Of a stretch of 64,000 nt of DNA, positions 1-9,839 are shown one piece after another. Both the position numbers and the translations under genes were made by a program. This DNA comes from Podarcis raffonei (Eukaryota; Chordata; Lepidosauria; Squamata; Lacertidae). The notes under the pieces are model-generated. The model was not told where the DNA came from and did not search any database. It saw nothing but the letters and a program-made list of their open reading frames with translations. Every line of letters starts with the position of its first letter. Within the stretch, counting starts at the first letter, position 1. Where the stretch lies: the NCBI RefSeq assembly GCF_027172205.1, contig NC_070614.1:31620501-31684500 (forward strand). Reading direction: 5' to 3'.

Positions 1-675
1 TGCTTAGGCATTGGTGCCGACTATCTGTCCCCTGCCCCAGGACAACCTAACTTCCGGATTCCAGCAAAAGCCAGTAAGGGGAAACAATATTGGGGGGACC
101 ATGGAGCTGGGCACCAGACCCTCACCTCTCCCTTGCGAGGCCCAAGTCCCATTCAGGGGTACGGATGAAAGAATGGCAAGCCCCTGGATTCCTTTAATGG
201 AATTCCCTTGCAGCAGCAGCATTGGAGGGGCAGGCACCGCCAATCCTTACCCCTCCACCAACCAATTTTTTAACCAATGCCTAACCACAACCTTACAAGT
301 TGTGACGATTTGCTACGCAGTAGGCAAAAACCAAATGGGACCAGCCAATCAGCCAAATGGACAAAATTCCTACCAGGCCCCTGCCCCAAATGCAGACAAC
401 CCCATGACAGGCATAGCAAGGTCAACGCAATAGACCTAGATTAGGGAGGGTGGGCGGGTGATCCGATGCACGCAGCGAAAAAGCCCAGTCAGTGCTGCGT
501 GACTTGATTTTATAACCTTTGGTCCATCCCCCTAAATGGCAACACCAAAATTTGCCCAGTAACCCAACTGCCCAATCACTGTGGATGGCCATCCATACTA
601 ATCCGCCCAGCGACAGAGGGGTGGCCTGACAGACCCCACCACAACACATGCTCTCTATGAAGGAGAACACGCTTT
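1..675 (+). mobile_element. Solo terminal repeat of a Ngaro-like YR retrotransposon (left part cut by window edge)
   Basis: This stretch aligns by eye with the A and B terminal repeat parts of the element at 40611-47403. Shared marks are the AGGCATTGGT start, CCAATGCCTAACCACAACC near 280, the GATTTGCTACGCAGTAGGC block near 310, the CATGACAGGCATAGCAAGG block near 405, and the GGAGAACACGCTTTG end near 670. The order A-B with no coding interior is what recombination between the split repeats would leave. The middle of the A part differs clearly from the 40.6 kb copy, so this is another subfamily or an older copy. The copy begins before the window. Reading frames here are chance frames. Confidence 0.7.
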
Positions 676-1200
676 GTAAGTTTTAGTTCCCAAATGATAA
701 TCTGTTTGACAGAACTATTGTGGAGCTGAGCCAGTACAAAGGCCAAGCCTCAGCAAAGGGGTTTGTGATGCACAGCTTAAATTAATAATGCAGAGTCTTC
801 TTCAGTAAAAGAATAAAAGCTTTACTGATTTAAAATAAACTTGTTTTTAAATAACAGCATAGTGTAACAGAAAATTAAACCACATTCAGAGCATAAAACA
901 GAGTACAGGCTTCACTGAGCACAGGCTCCATTCCTGAGTCAGGCTCCACACACAGGGAGACTCAGAGGCTCCACAGAGTCTGTCTGCAAACAGATACAAA
1001 ACATTTATACAGAGAATGAGTTATCCTCTGGATAAGTCACAGAGATTCAGCATGCTAGAGTGATTTTGCAGCTTTTCTTTACTGCTTCCTTTTACTGCTT
1101 CTGCTCTCAAAGACCTTTGTCACATGACAGTTTGGTGGTGATAGAACTTCAGGATGACAGTGCTCTATTTTATTTTATTTTATTTTATTTACGACAATTA
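676..1200. repeat. Unclassified interspersed repeat
   Basis: Bases 676-775 match 19403-19485 in inverted orientation (both have the CTGTTTGACAGAACT core). Bases 830-1130 resemble 46437-46730 in direct orientation (both start AATAAACTTGTT, then AACAGCATAG, and both contain CTGTCTGC and ACAGATA). Recurrence at unrelated places shows a dispersed repeat. The class is not clear; AATAAA-like signals make an LTR possible. A (TTTTA)n microsatellite lies at about 1160-1190. Confidence 0.45.
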
Positions 1201-1514
1201 CGTAAATTTTATCATTCATGTAAAATGAATGTATGAATGAATTTACTGCTGTTTTATGTTTGCTTTATGTCATTTACACCTGTAAGAGTTTTTTGCTTCG
1301 AAACCATTTAGAGACCCTTAATAAAAAGAAAATTAAGAATTTCTGGACAGAAGTACTGGATATTATACAAACTAGTATGGGCTATGATATTCCAAGATAC
1401 CCTAAAATAACTCTCCTTTTTTATACTTAAGACATGTAAAAAGGATACTTAGCAAGCAGGCTAGGGCTATTACCTTAACAAAGAGATTGGTCTGACCATT
1501 TCAGCAGTTCCTTC

Positions 1515-2710
1515 TCCTACAAATTCCAATCTTAGAGATACAAAATCAGATTTATCACTGTGGCAGTAATCATGAATCTGAAGCCATTCCTATCCATATT
1601 AAATCTCAAGAAGAAAGTTTGGCATTGCATTTTTTACATTGATTTGTGGGAGAACATGACTTCAGCCTAATCGTCCAATTCAAAATTTAAAAGAAGCATA
1701 AAATGGAAAAGGGTGACTGCTGCTGCTGTTGTTCTTGTTCTTCAAGCACTTGAAGACTTCAATAAGCACAAGGTGACACTCTTTTGATGGTTGTTCCTTG
1801 AGTGTTGACTGATGTTATTCATTTTCGGGAACATGACAATAATATCTACAAGGTGGCTTTTGTGACAGAGCACTGGTTTGCTCTTGCAGAGAAAAATCAT
1901 TGCACCACCTTGGCCTTTTGCATTTGTTTTACTTATTAATATACTGCAACAAAACACGAGAAAACATATGCTATATTCAGTGGTTTTTTGTTATTGTTTT
2001 AAAAGAAAAACAGGTGCCAGTATGCACCATGTCCCCACAACCCTCCCTCCACTGTCACTTGTCACCCTCCTGCTCCCCCCCTTGCACCTTTGCAACTTCC
2101 TCTACCACTGCTTCCCATGGCTGAAGGCTAGCCTGCTGGAGGAGATTTGGCGTAAACCTTAGGATCACCAAAGCACCTTTCAGAAAGGTGCCTACCAATC
2201 ATAAAAAGGTTGTGCCAGAGCCTGTTCTGGCCTGTGGTTTTCCTACAAAGTGATACCTCGGGTTAAGAACTTAATTCGTTCTGGATGTCCGTTCTTAACC
2301 TGAAACTGTTCTTAATCTGAGGTACCACTTTAGCTAATGGGGCCTCCTGCTGCCGCCACACGATTTCTGTTCTCATCCTGAAGCAAAGTTCTTAACCCGA
2401 GGTACTATTTCTGGGTTAGCAGTGTCTGTAACCTGAAGTGTCTGTAACCTGAAGCTTCTGTAACCCGAGGTACCACTGTACTAGGATCATGTGGCATCCA
2501 GCTGAAGAGGGGGAGTCTACTGTCGCCTTCTGCAAGCATGAATCACTATCTCTTAATGGTAATACAATGGACTCTTGAGACATGTAAAAAGGGTGCTTAA
2601 AAAGACACTGCAGTGCCTTCTCCCACAGAGTCCAATCATAGAGATACAATATAATGGGCTTAAAGGGGAAGCACATATTCAAAGCAAATCCTGTAATCCT
2701 TTAACAATAT
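1515..2710 (+). repeat. OR 3'-flank paralogous segment, inverted copy of 17400-18180
   Basis: Read on the plus strand, this segment matches the reverse complement of 17400-18180 over most of its length. Shared stretches include the GACAGAGCACTGGT region near 1865, the cytosine-rich block near 2040-2120, and the GAAGAGGGGGAGTCTACT region near 2505. It lies downstream of the OR gene at 3761-4717 (minus), and its partner lies downstream of the OR fragment at 16351-16869 (plus). The receptor and its 3' flank were therefore copied as one inverted block. Copy 1 contains a MITE (2248-2478) that the partner lacks; the partner contains an (AAT)n tract. Frames of 60-90 codons here are chance. Confidence 0.7.
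2248..2478 (-). mobile_element. TA-type MITE with inverted ends (copy 1)
   Basis: The element is about 230 bp and its ends are inverted copies of CAGTGGTACCTCGGGTTA; the left end is slightly mutated and the right end reads CCACTGTA. Another copy lies at 28335-28576 in the other orientation and a fragment at 32801-32832. Terminal repeats with a TA-like flank suggest a non-autonomous Tc1/mariner-type element. There is no coding potential. Confidence 0.65.
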
Positions 2711-3760
2711 TAGTCTGTATCAATCTGTCCATCTATACACAAACACTCACAAACAAACAATTGAACTTGGATAGCTGTAAAGCTTCTTATTTCTAATAAC
2801 CAGCCTGTGCATTTATTTATTTCTGTCTGGGAAAAAAGATGTACAGGTATTTCATTAGTTCAAAAGGTATCTTGGCAAGGGGTAATGGAATGAATAAATA
2901 AATATAATGTTCAGTTCCTTGGTACTTTGTATTTAGAATAAATATATCACATGAATTGTGCCTTGTTTCACTAACATTTTTGGTAAATTAAATCTTTATC
3001 TCTTGAGCCACATAGTCTCAACACATGAAAATATGTTAAGTCCCGTCTTCATGTTTACAGTGTGTATATCGTCAAAATTTAACGAGTTTTATTCTAAATA
3101 ATAACCAAGAAAAACCCCTAGTTTCCACAAAGCAACTTTCATTTTTCATGGTATAAATTTCCAAATTCAGCAAGTGCTCAGAGAAATTTATACTCACTTT
3201 CAAGCTGTAATCCTTAGAAAAATGTAGCCACGAGCCATGCTGGCTGGAACTGTTGGGAGACCTGGACAGAAGGCAGCATTGCCAAAATAATATATGTAGA
3301 GAACAACATATGTTCCCACTTTGTGAATCTACAGCTTCTTTTTAAACAAGTAAGGTTAACAATCTGGTAAGGGTGCATTCTAAGAAAATAAGGACATTAC
3401 GCGTTATGTATTTAAAATATAAATATCCCAATCCTATCCAGTAATTTCAGAGCTTAAAACTAGGAACCTACAACAGAATTCAATCAGCACAAGTTAAAAT
3501 CAAGAACACATAAACAAGCAACTCAGCATCAATTCAATGGCACCCCCCAAAAAACACACACCCTTGTTTTAAGCTAAGATTAGAAAGGAAACAGCATGAA
3601 TGCCTGAGAAATCTCAAGGGAAATGGAATTCCAAAGCTTGGGAGCCACCATGGAGCAGGCCCACCCACATGTCCCGACACAGTGTACATCATCTAGTGAT
3701 GGGACACTAATAAGCATCACCATGTGAGATCTCACCTCCAAGATAGGGCTCTACAGCATT
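2711..3760. other. OR downstream intergenic, with a probable LINE fragment at about 3430-3750
   Basis: Bases 2711-3430 are AT-rich and I recognise nothing in them. Bases 3430-3750 resemble, on the minus strand, the degenerate 3' part of a CR1/L2-type LINE (a TGGGAGCCACC...GGCCC phrase and a poly-A-like stretch). This is weak and based on remembered repeat consensus. Confidence 0.3.
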
Positions 3761-4717
3761 TCAACTTTTCAGAACAAATTTGGGAACAGTGCCATACAAG
3801 TGTTTAAGATTCAATAGCTTCTGCAATGCAGTCTGGATCTCTTTGTTTCTCAAGCTATAGATGAAGGGATTTAGTAAAGAAGGAAGTATAGTATATATCA
3901 CAGCAAAGACTAGATCCAGGTCAGGTGAGATATTACTATGTGGTGTTGCATAAACAAAGGTTGCAGAGAACACATACAGAGAGACAACAAGGAGGTGGGG
4001 CAGGCAAGTGGAGAGGGCCTTATGCTGTCCCTGTTTGGAAGGGATTTTGAGGACTGTAGTGAAAATCCACACGTAAGTTTTAATAATGAAAATGAAGCAT
4101 CCCAATGCTATGATATAACTAAATACAAGAATTCCAACTTCAACTAAGTATAAGTCAGAGCAAGACAATTTCATTAATTTGGGGATTTCACAGAAGAATT
4201 GATCAACACGATTGGAGCAGAAGTTCATTGAAAATGTGCCAGCAGTGTGTAGCGCAGAATAGAGAATACTGGCAATCCATGCAATGGTTGTCATCTGAAC
4301 GCAGGCTCCTTCATTCATGATTTGTTCATATTGCAGTGGATTGCAGATAGCAACATACCGGTCATGTGCCATTATTATTAAAATAGCAAAATCTAAGCAT
4401 TCAAACACTAAAAAGAAGAAAATTTGAGAGACACATTCAAAATAGGAAATGTGACTGCTGTTTATGAGTAAGTTAAACATTGATTTGGGTAGAGTGACAG
4501 AAACTGTGCCAATATCAGAAATGGCCAAGTTCATTAGGAAGAAGTACATTGGTATATGTAGACGATGGTCAAGAGCTATCACAACAATGATCAAAAGATT
4601 CCCCATTATGATTATTAAGTATAATGCTAGGAACAGAAAGAACTGTAAGACCTGCAGTTCTCGGACCTGAGAAAATTCCAGAAGCAGAAATCCAGAAGCG
4701 GAGGTCAGATTAGACAT
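3761..4717 (-). CDS. Olfactory receptor, class II, family 14-like (intact)
   Basis: This is a single-exon seven-transmembrane odorant receptor of 318 residues, the usual OR length. Visible motifs are an N-glycosylation site NLT at 3-5, GN at 39-40 in TM1, PMYFF at 56-60 opening TM2, MAHDRYVAIC at 116-125 ending TM3, the extracellular-loop-2 cysteines around 167-186, KALSTCLPHL at 233-242 before TM6, and NPFIYS in TM7. KA(F/L)STCLPHL in place of the common KAFSTCSSHL points to family 14. Expected role: odorant detection in olfactory cilia through Golf. A pyrimidine-rich stretch ending CAG sits directly before the ATG, supporting this start after a non-coding 5' exon. Its flanks are copied elsewhere in the window. 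Certain as an OR; the subfamily is inferred. Confidence 0.95.
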   Translation of the reverse strand: MSNLTSASGFLLLEFSQVRELQVLQFFLFLALYLIIIMGNLLIIVVIALDHRLHIPMYFFLMNLAISDIGTVSVTLPKSMFNLLINSSHISYFECVSQIFFFLVFECLDFAILIIMAHDRYVAICNPLQYEQIMNEGACVQMTTIAWIASILYSALHTAGTFSMNFCSNRVDQFFCEIPKLMKLSCSDLYLVEVGILVFSYIIALGCFIFIIKTYVWIFTTVLKIPSKQGQHKALSTCLPHLLVVSLYVFSATFVYATPHSNISPDLDLVFAVIYTILPSLLNPFIYSLRNKEIQTALQKLLNLKHLYGTVPKFVLKS

Positions 4718-4735
4718 TCTGTATGTGAAAACAAC
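4718..4735 (-). promoter_or_regulatory. Putative splice acceptor before the OR start
   Basis: On the minus strand the bases before the ATG end in CACATACAG followed by A and the start codon, a plausible acceptor. A second candidate (CTCTTACAG) lies about 20 bases further upstream. OR genes normally splice a non-coding first exon to the coding exon just upstream of the start. Inference only. Confidence 0.4.
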
Positions 4736-4789
4736 GGTGTGTTACCTGTAAGAGAAAGAGAGAGAGAATAAAACCCATAAGAATACTAA

Positions 4790-7370
4790 AAGTGATTCTC
4801 CATTTATTTTTATACTTGTATGTACAGCAAATAAAATCTATTAGAATAATATATTCATGGAATTGTAGAGTTGGAAGGAAGCCTGAGGATCACCTAGGCC
4901 CACCCCTGCAATGCAGGAATATACATCCGTCCCATACAGACTTCGAACCTGCAGCCTTGGTGTTATCAGCACATATGTTCCAAAGCAACTGAGCTATCCA
5001 ACTGATTCTTCATTTATTTTAATACTTGTCTGCAGAGCCATTAAAATCATGCTGATTAATGTGATGGGAAATGCTACAATCCATTGGCAAATGTGTGTTC
5101 CTTGAAGAGAGAATGACTGTGATATCATTTTGCATCATCAATATTTTCCTCATTGTACAAGAAAGGGGATGTACAGGAGGACATTCTACGCAATTACGGT
5201 ATTTATAATTTTCAGGAGGACATCTACCACAAGCGATGTCATGGGATATGCTAGCATCATCACAGTTGATCTATAACAACACTAACAACCCACCATCAGC
5301 CTGAGCTGGTTAAACGTCCATCAATTGAAGTGGAAAAAAATGATAATGAAGGCCAGACATGTATCCAGGAATAATCTACCTCTTGAGAGGCCTAGAAGAG
5401 AAAATGACAAGACACCACTTCTTGCCCTGATAGTTCCCAGCTGAAACCACTTGAATTACACTTCCCTCTCACAGGTCTTTAAGAATAGGTCTGTACTTGT
5501 TGCAGACAGTGTCCCAAACTAAAGCAGTTATCATCAGTCATCAGCCAGAGCAGGCCACTTCACAGGGATATACTGTAGACAAAGTGACCAGACTGTTTGG
5601 GCACTGCAGAAGTCCACTCTGTTCCTGTGTCTACTCTTGCAACACTAGTATGATAGGATATAATAGTTATCATCCACATGTAGTGCTGTTTTCTTTCCCT
5701 ACCCTTCCCCAACTATCTTCAATCCCTGGAAAAGTGACATTCTTTTATCTGCATCTCTGGTGAAAAAAATGGCTCGTCCAGGAATGCTTGCACAAAATCC
5801 TGCCAGTGTTTGTCAATGGAAAATTGCCCTCCTTGCCATCACTCAGAAATGCATTCTTGACATGATACTCTCCTCACTCTTGACTGCCACTCCCTCTGCT
5901 CCCTACCCCCAAAATAGACTTCTTTCCTTCCAGTGTAACACAAAACATTTGGACCATACTGGAAATGATTTATCAGGAGAATCAGGAATGTGATCCAAAA
6001 TGTGCAGGACTTGTTCCTTGGTCCTATTTTTTCAACAGATGACAAAGCTGTGAACTAGCATTTCCCAACATCATGCTCTCTAGGTGTTGCCAGCCTATTT
6101 TCAAAGAGAATGTCACAATTGGAAGCAATAACACAGAATTTCAAGCATATTTTGACTTAAAAAAAATAAAAATCCCTCAGCTGCCATGTTGCATTTATCA
6201 CGTAAGGATAATTCACTGCCCTAGTTATACAGCATTACTATTTTTCTTCTTTAAGTGCTACTCTCCATTACCTGCTCTTTGAAAGCATCATTTCTTCACA
6301 CACAAACACACTGGATGGTTGAAGTATACATTGTGTAAAGGTTTGCCATGGTATTATCCAGAATAACAGGGCTTCATTCACCTTGCTTCCAATGTGATAT
6401 ATGTCATCAGATGCCGGTCACGCCCTTCTGAATTCTACATTGGATGAACTGGCCAGTCTCTGAACTGAAGAATAAATGGGCTTCAAAGGCTGAATATAAC
6501 AGGAAAACACTGGGCTGCAATCCAGCAAGAGGTTTGTTGACTGAATTAGAACAGTGGACTTTAGACATCCTGCATGCTTTAAACCGCTTAACAATTCAGG
6601 AGGTTTGTTTATCAGCAACTGTTCTGTGAATTGCCACCATGATAATATAAATTTCATTATTTGTACTTACTGCATTTCATATTCCACTGACCTCACTGTT
6701 TGCAATCCTTTCCCCCCAAAAAGAATATGCTGTAATAAATGTGTTAGTCTTTCAGGTGCTACAAAATGATGATTTTGCTTGAAAATGTGAAAATAAAATT
6801 TGCTTATTGTGTCTCTTAGATACTACTATATGTTTGATTGTGCATTAACCACAAATATAAGCCACTACCATATTTAGATATGGGTGTGAGAGAATGCTAG
6901 GAGGGGAAAATGGTTTTTTGAAATAAAGATGGCTGAGTGGGCAAACAAATGAGATAATAGGAATAAGAATGATGAGAAGAAAGGGGGATGAGAAAACTTT
7001 TACTTACTATTCCTCAAAGTATCATGAGCAGAAGATTAATTTCTCTCCCAACTGCTTTTGCATAAAATAAATATTTGCATTTGTCTGTTCACTGACGCAC
7101 TTTCATTGCTCCTTTGAAACTTGGTATTCTGTGTGTCTGCCAATTTTCTGTGGTTTTTTTCTGTTGTGGGATGGAATTTATATTTTTGTTTTGCTTTCTT
7201 GGAGACATGTTCTCAGGAGCCTTGCACAGCTGATCTGAAAAGCTTGCTGAGCCAAATAAATGTCAATCATTTTTAATTTCCTTACTGATGTCCAGGTTTA
7301 GACTTGGAGTTCAAGCATGGGAACAGGTGCTATATCAGCATGGAGCTTTTCTGTATTAAGAAGGACATAT
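4790..7370 (+). repeat. OR 5'-flank paralogous segment (matches 21410-24430; inverted match at 19440-21368)
   Basis: The sequence just upstream of the first OR (GTGATTCTCC at 4790, ATACTTGTATG, later CAATATTTTCCTCATTGTAC near 5140) matches 21410-21560. Bases 6890-7370 (the GAGAAGAAAGGGGG and TGGAATTTATAT...CTTGGAGACATGTTC regions) match 23725-24215 directly and 19800-19920 inverted. Spacing between the matching parts is similar (about 2.1 and 2.3 kb), so these are paralogous copies of one flank. Between them, 5240-6890 shows no gene. A tRNA-headed SINE is inserted at 4846-5005. Confidence 0.65.
4846..5005 (-). mobile_element. tRNA-Ile-headed SINE with CR1-like tail
   Basis: Read on the minus strand, the head has the A box TAGCTCAGTTG, the anticodon-arm phrase CTGATAACACCAAGG and the B box GGTTCGAA, matching tRNA-Ile. 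The other end carries the GGGTTGGACTAGATGA / CTTCCAACTCTA type tail shared with CR1 3' ends in this window. It is diverged and not a functional tRNA gene. Confidence 0.6.
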
Positions 7371-7700
7371 TAAAGTTAAGTTATCCTAACAAAACTAAGG
7401 ATTTCTCAGAGGCCCATTGGCTGTAGAACCAAATGATGTGTTGTCCTGGAATGCCTGTAAACAACATCTTGGTAGTCGAGATAACCCTGCGACTAACTGA
7501 TGCAAGTTGTAGAATGAGGTTGTTTTGAAGTCTTAATTTTGGTTGGGAGAGTTGAGACTTCTCACGCTGGTTGCCTAGCAGTGACTCCCTTATATAAGAG
7601 ATGAATGGCAGTGGGGAACAGGCCTTTAAGCAAAGGGTGGTTAATTGGACTCTTTTTGCAGGCTTGCATTGCTTGATTTTTGGATAAGTATTTGTAGTGG
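7371..7700. other. Intergenic DNA left of the provirus; target-site copy GTGG at 7697-7700
   Basis: No gene is recognised. The last four bases, GTGG, are repeated directly after the 3' LTR (13311-13314), forming the 4-bp target-site duplication of the provirus. Confidence 0.7.
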
Positions 7701-8165
7701 TGAAGGGAGAAGGAAGGGTTAAACTCAATATTATCTGCACCTAAGCTAACTTCTGCAGTTGTGGTAAAGCAGCTAGCAGAAACCGCAATTGCTTCAGTTC
7801 TGCAAGCCAGAAGCTACTTCTTGTTTTATGCTTTCTGCTTGAGTAACGCAGGAGAAGAGGAACACACAAACAAGAAAGGGAGGGGGGCTTAGCTAGCCAA
7901 ATAGCCATATGCCATATAAGGAAATAAGCATAACCTTGCCAGCTGATTGGGAAATTGGGGGAGATGGACATGCTCTCAGGTATAAAAAAGCTTGTTTACT
8001 TGTGTCTGTGGGCCAGTCTTTGGAAAGGATTCCACTGGCTACCTCTGTGCGCAGATCTCAATAAAACTTTTTTCTCTGAAGAGGAAGTTGCTTCCCTGGT
8101 GCGTTTGTTCTCTCCTCGGTCCTGGGGCAAGCGGGCAAATGAATCCCCAGGAGACTAAGGCTTCA
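7701..8165 (+). repeat. 5' LTR of the provirus
   Basis: It starts TGAAGGGAGAAGG and ends GGCTTCA. A TATAAAA box lies at 7981-7987 and the AATAAA polyadenylation signal at 8060-8065, giving a U3-R-U5 layout. It matches 12847-13310 almost exactly and 18846-19312 closely. Confidence 0.92.
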
Positions 8166-8167
8166 TT

Positions 8168-8185
8168 TGGGGGCTCGTCCGGGAT
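8168..8185 (+). other. Primer binding site, tRNA-Pro type
   Basis: TGGGGGCTCGTCCGGGAT follows two bases after the LTR end and is identical to the proline-tRNA primer site known from murine leukaemia virus and many gammaretroviral ERVs. Confidence 0.9.
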
Positions 8186-8435
8186 CTGCCCCACCCCAGG
8201 GGACCGGGGAGCCAGGCTCGACCTCGGTGAACAGCCCGGACCGGCGTTCGCGGCTCCAAGTGCGCACCCCTGCCTGTTCGTGGGGGGAGCCGGCCACACC
8301 GCTCCGGAGTGGAGACACCTGGTCGAGGGAGAAAAAAAAGGACGGCGCCGAGGAAGGGAATCCGCAGCGGAAAAAGGTAAGCCCAAGGGAAAGGGCACGA
8401 GGCTTGATCAACCTCACCTGGCCGTGAGCAGTAAA

Positions 8436-8588
8436 GTGCCGCCAGGAAAGGAACTGGCTGTGGCAGTAGAGTGCCGCCAGGAAAGGAACTGGCCGTGGCA
8501 GTAGAGTGCCGCCAGGAAAGGAACTGGCCGTGGCAGTAAAGTGCCGCCAGGAAAGGAACTGGGCGTGGCAATAAGGTGCCGCCACCAG
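8436..8588 (+). repeat. 35-bp tandem repeat in the proviral leader (about 4.4 copies)
   Basis: Units begin GTGCCGCCAGGAAAGGAACT at 8436, 8471, 8506 and 8541, with a partial fifth at 8576; the period is exactly 35 bp. The repeat lies in the untranslated leader between primer site and gag. It generates repetitive-looking frames on the other strand that are not genes. Confidence 0.9.
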
Positions 8589-8843
8589 ACAAGGATAGGA
8601 CGGGATAAGAGGGAAGGGAAAGGGGGGTTGGGTGTGTTGGGTGTTGTATGTGTGTGTTGTATGTGGTATGAGGATACTCCACTGGAAGGATGAGTGTATG
8701 AGAGGTCGGGGTTTAGCGTCCCCTTGGCCAGGCGATTGCAGGATTGTGCATTTCTTGGCAGTGCGAGCTCGTCCAAGTCACAGTCTGTAGCGTGTGGAGT
8801 GTGAGAGGATTTTAAGCCCGGTTAGGAGCAGAGTATCCTAGAC

Positions 8844-9790
8844 ATGGGGTCTGGGAGCAGTAAATGTACTCCCTTGGAGTGCTTTTTAAATAACTGGAAA
8901 GCGGCAACAAAGAAGGATGATTGGGGATTCAAGTTGAAGAGGGAGAGACTTCAAGACCAGATTTTCAGCCTCATGAAGTACGACAGCTACAGCCGCTTCT
9001 TGAAATCAGAAGTGTTTCTTAAGCTGAAGCAGACCGAAGAACAGGAAGAGAATTTAGCAGATGCTCAAACTGTAGCGAAAGGAGCTTCTAGAATTTACAA
9101 CACATGATTGAAACAACAACAAACAGTAGATCCCACTGAGACCACAATAACCAAATGAGTTCTCAGGATTAGTCTGTGAGGTTAATACAACTGCATTTCA
9201 AGCTTGGAAAACATAGAACCCTGTTAGGCGATGTTTAACCTTCGTTGCTTGAATGACATAACTGTTTTTGTATAATGGCTACCACCACGCACTTACACGG
9301 TCCAGCACGTCCCTTTTTCTAGTGCAGATGTGTGCAATTGGAAAAATCAAAACCCTTCCTTTGAGGAGAACCCAGCAAGAATTATAAAATTGTTTGAAGG
9401 GATTTTTAAAACCTACAATCCCACTTATGATAATGTACAATACCTCCTGGACTCCCTGTTAACCACAGAAGAAACTAGGAGAGTCCATATTGAGGCAAGG
9501 GCGCATTTGTGAGCTCAAAATCTGGATGAACAGGCCATAGAGAACGTCTATCCCCAGACAACCCCTAACTGGGATTATCAAGATGTTGGAGGCCAGAATT
9601 TGCTTAATACATATAGGCAGAACTTTTTGATTGGCATGAGGAGAGCCGCCAGAAAACTTACAAATTTAATGAAGGTGAGAGAGGTGGTCCAAGGGTCCGA
9701 AGAGCCACCTGGGGCGTTTTTAGAAAGATTAAAGGAAGCATATGGGCAGTATACACCCCCTTGGACCCAGATTAAAATGCCAATGCCCCC
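8844..9790 (+). pseudogene. gag-like remnant of the provirus
   Basis: The region begins with an MGSGSS start, fitting the myristoylated matrix start of gammaretroviral Gag. Further on are capsid-like stretches (NWKNQNPSFEENPARI, LLTTEETRR, EPPGAFLERLKEAYGQY) that match the gammaretroviral capsid pattern. It is broken and treated as a fossil. Confidence 0.8.
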
Positions 9791-9839
9791 ATTATAAAGG
9801 CTGCCTTTGTAGCCCAGGCAGCCCCCGAAATCATCTGGC

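Noticed and set aside
3938-4670. Plus-strand frames of 60-70 codons over the OR genes (also at 27509-27916, 31975-32382, 38259-38837, 49297-50114, 54620-54832, 60325-60510)
   Set aside because: They are antisense shadows of receptor coding sequence; similar ones recur at each paralogue only because the receptors are similar.
8436-8588. CRISPR-like array
   Set aside because: The 35-bp units are contiguous tandem repeats without unique spacers, in a vertebrate provirus leader.
8039-8776. Overlapping minus-strand frames of 119-175 codons
   Set aside because: They read through the LTR end and the 35-bp tandem repeats of the proviral leader, giving repeated FLSWRH-type peptides without any known domain.
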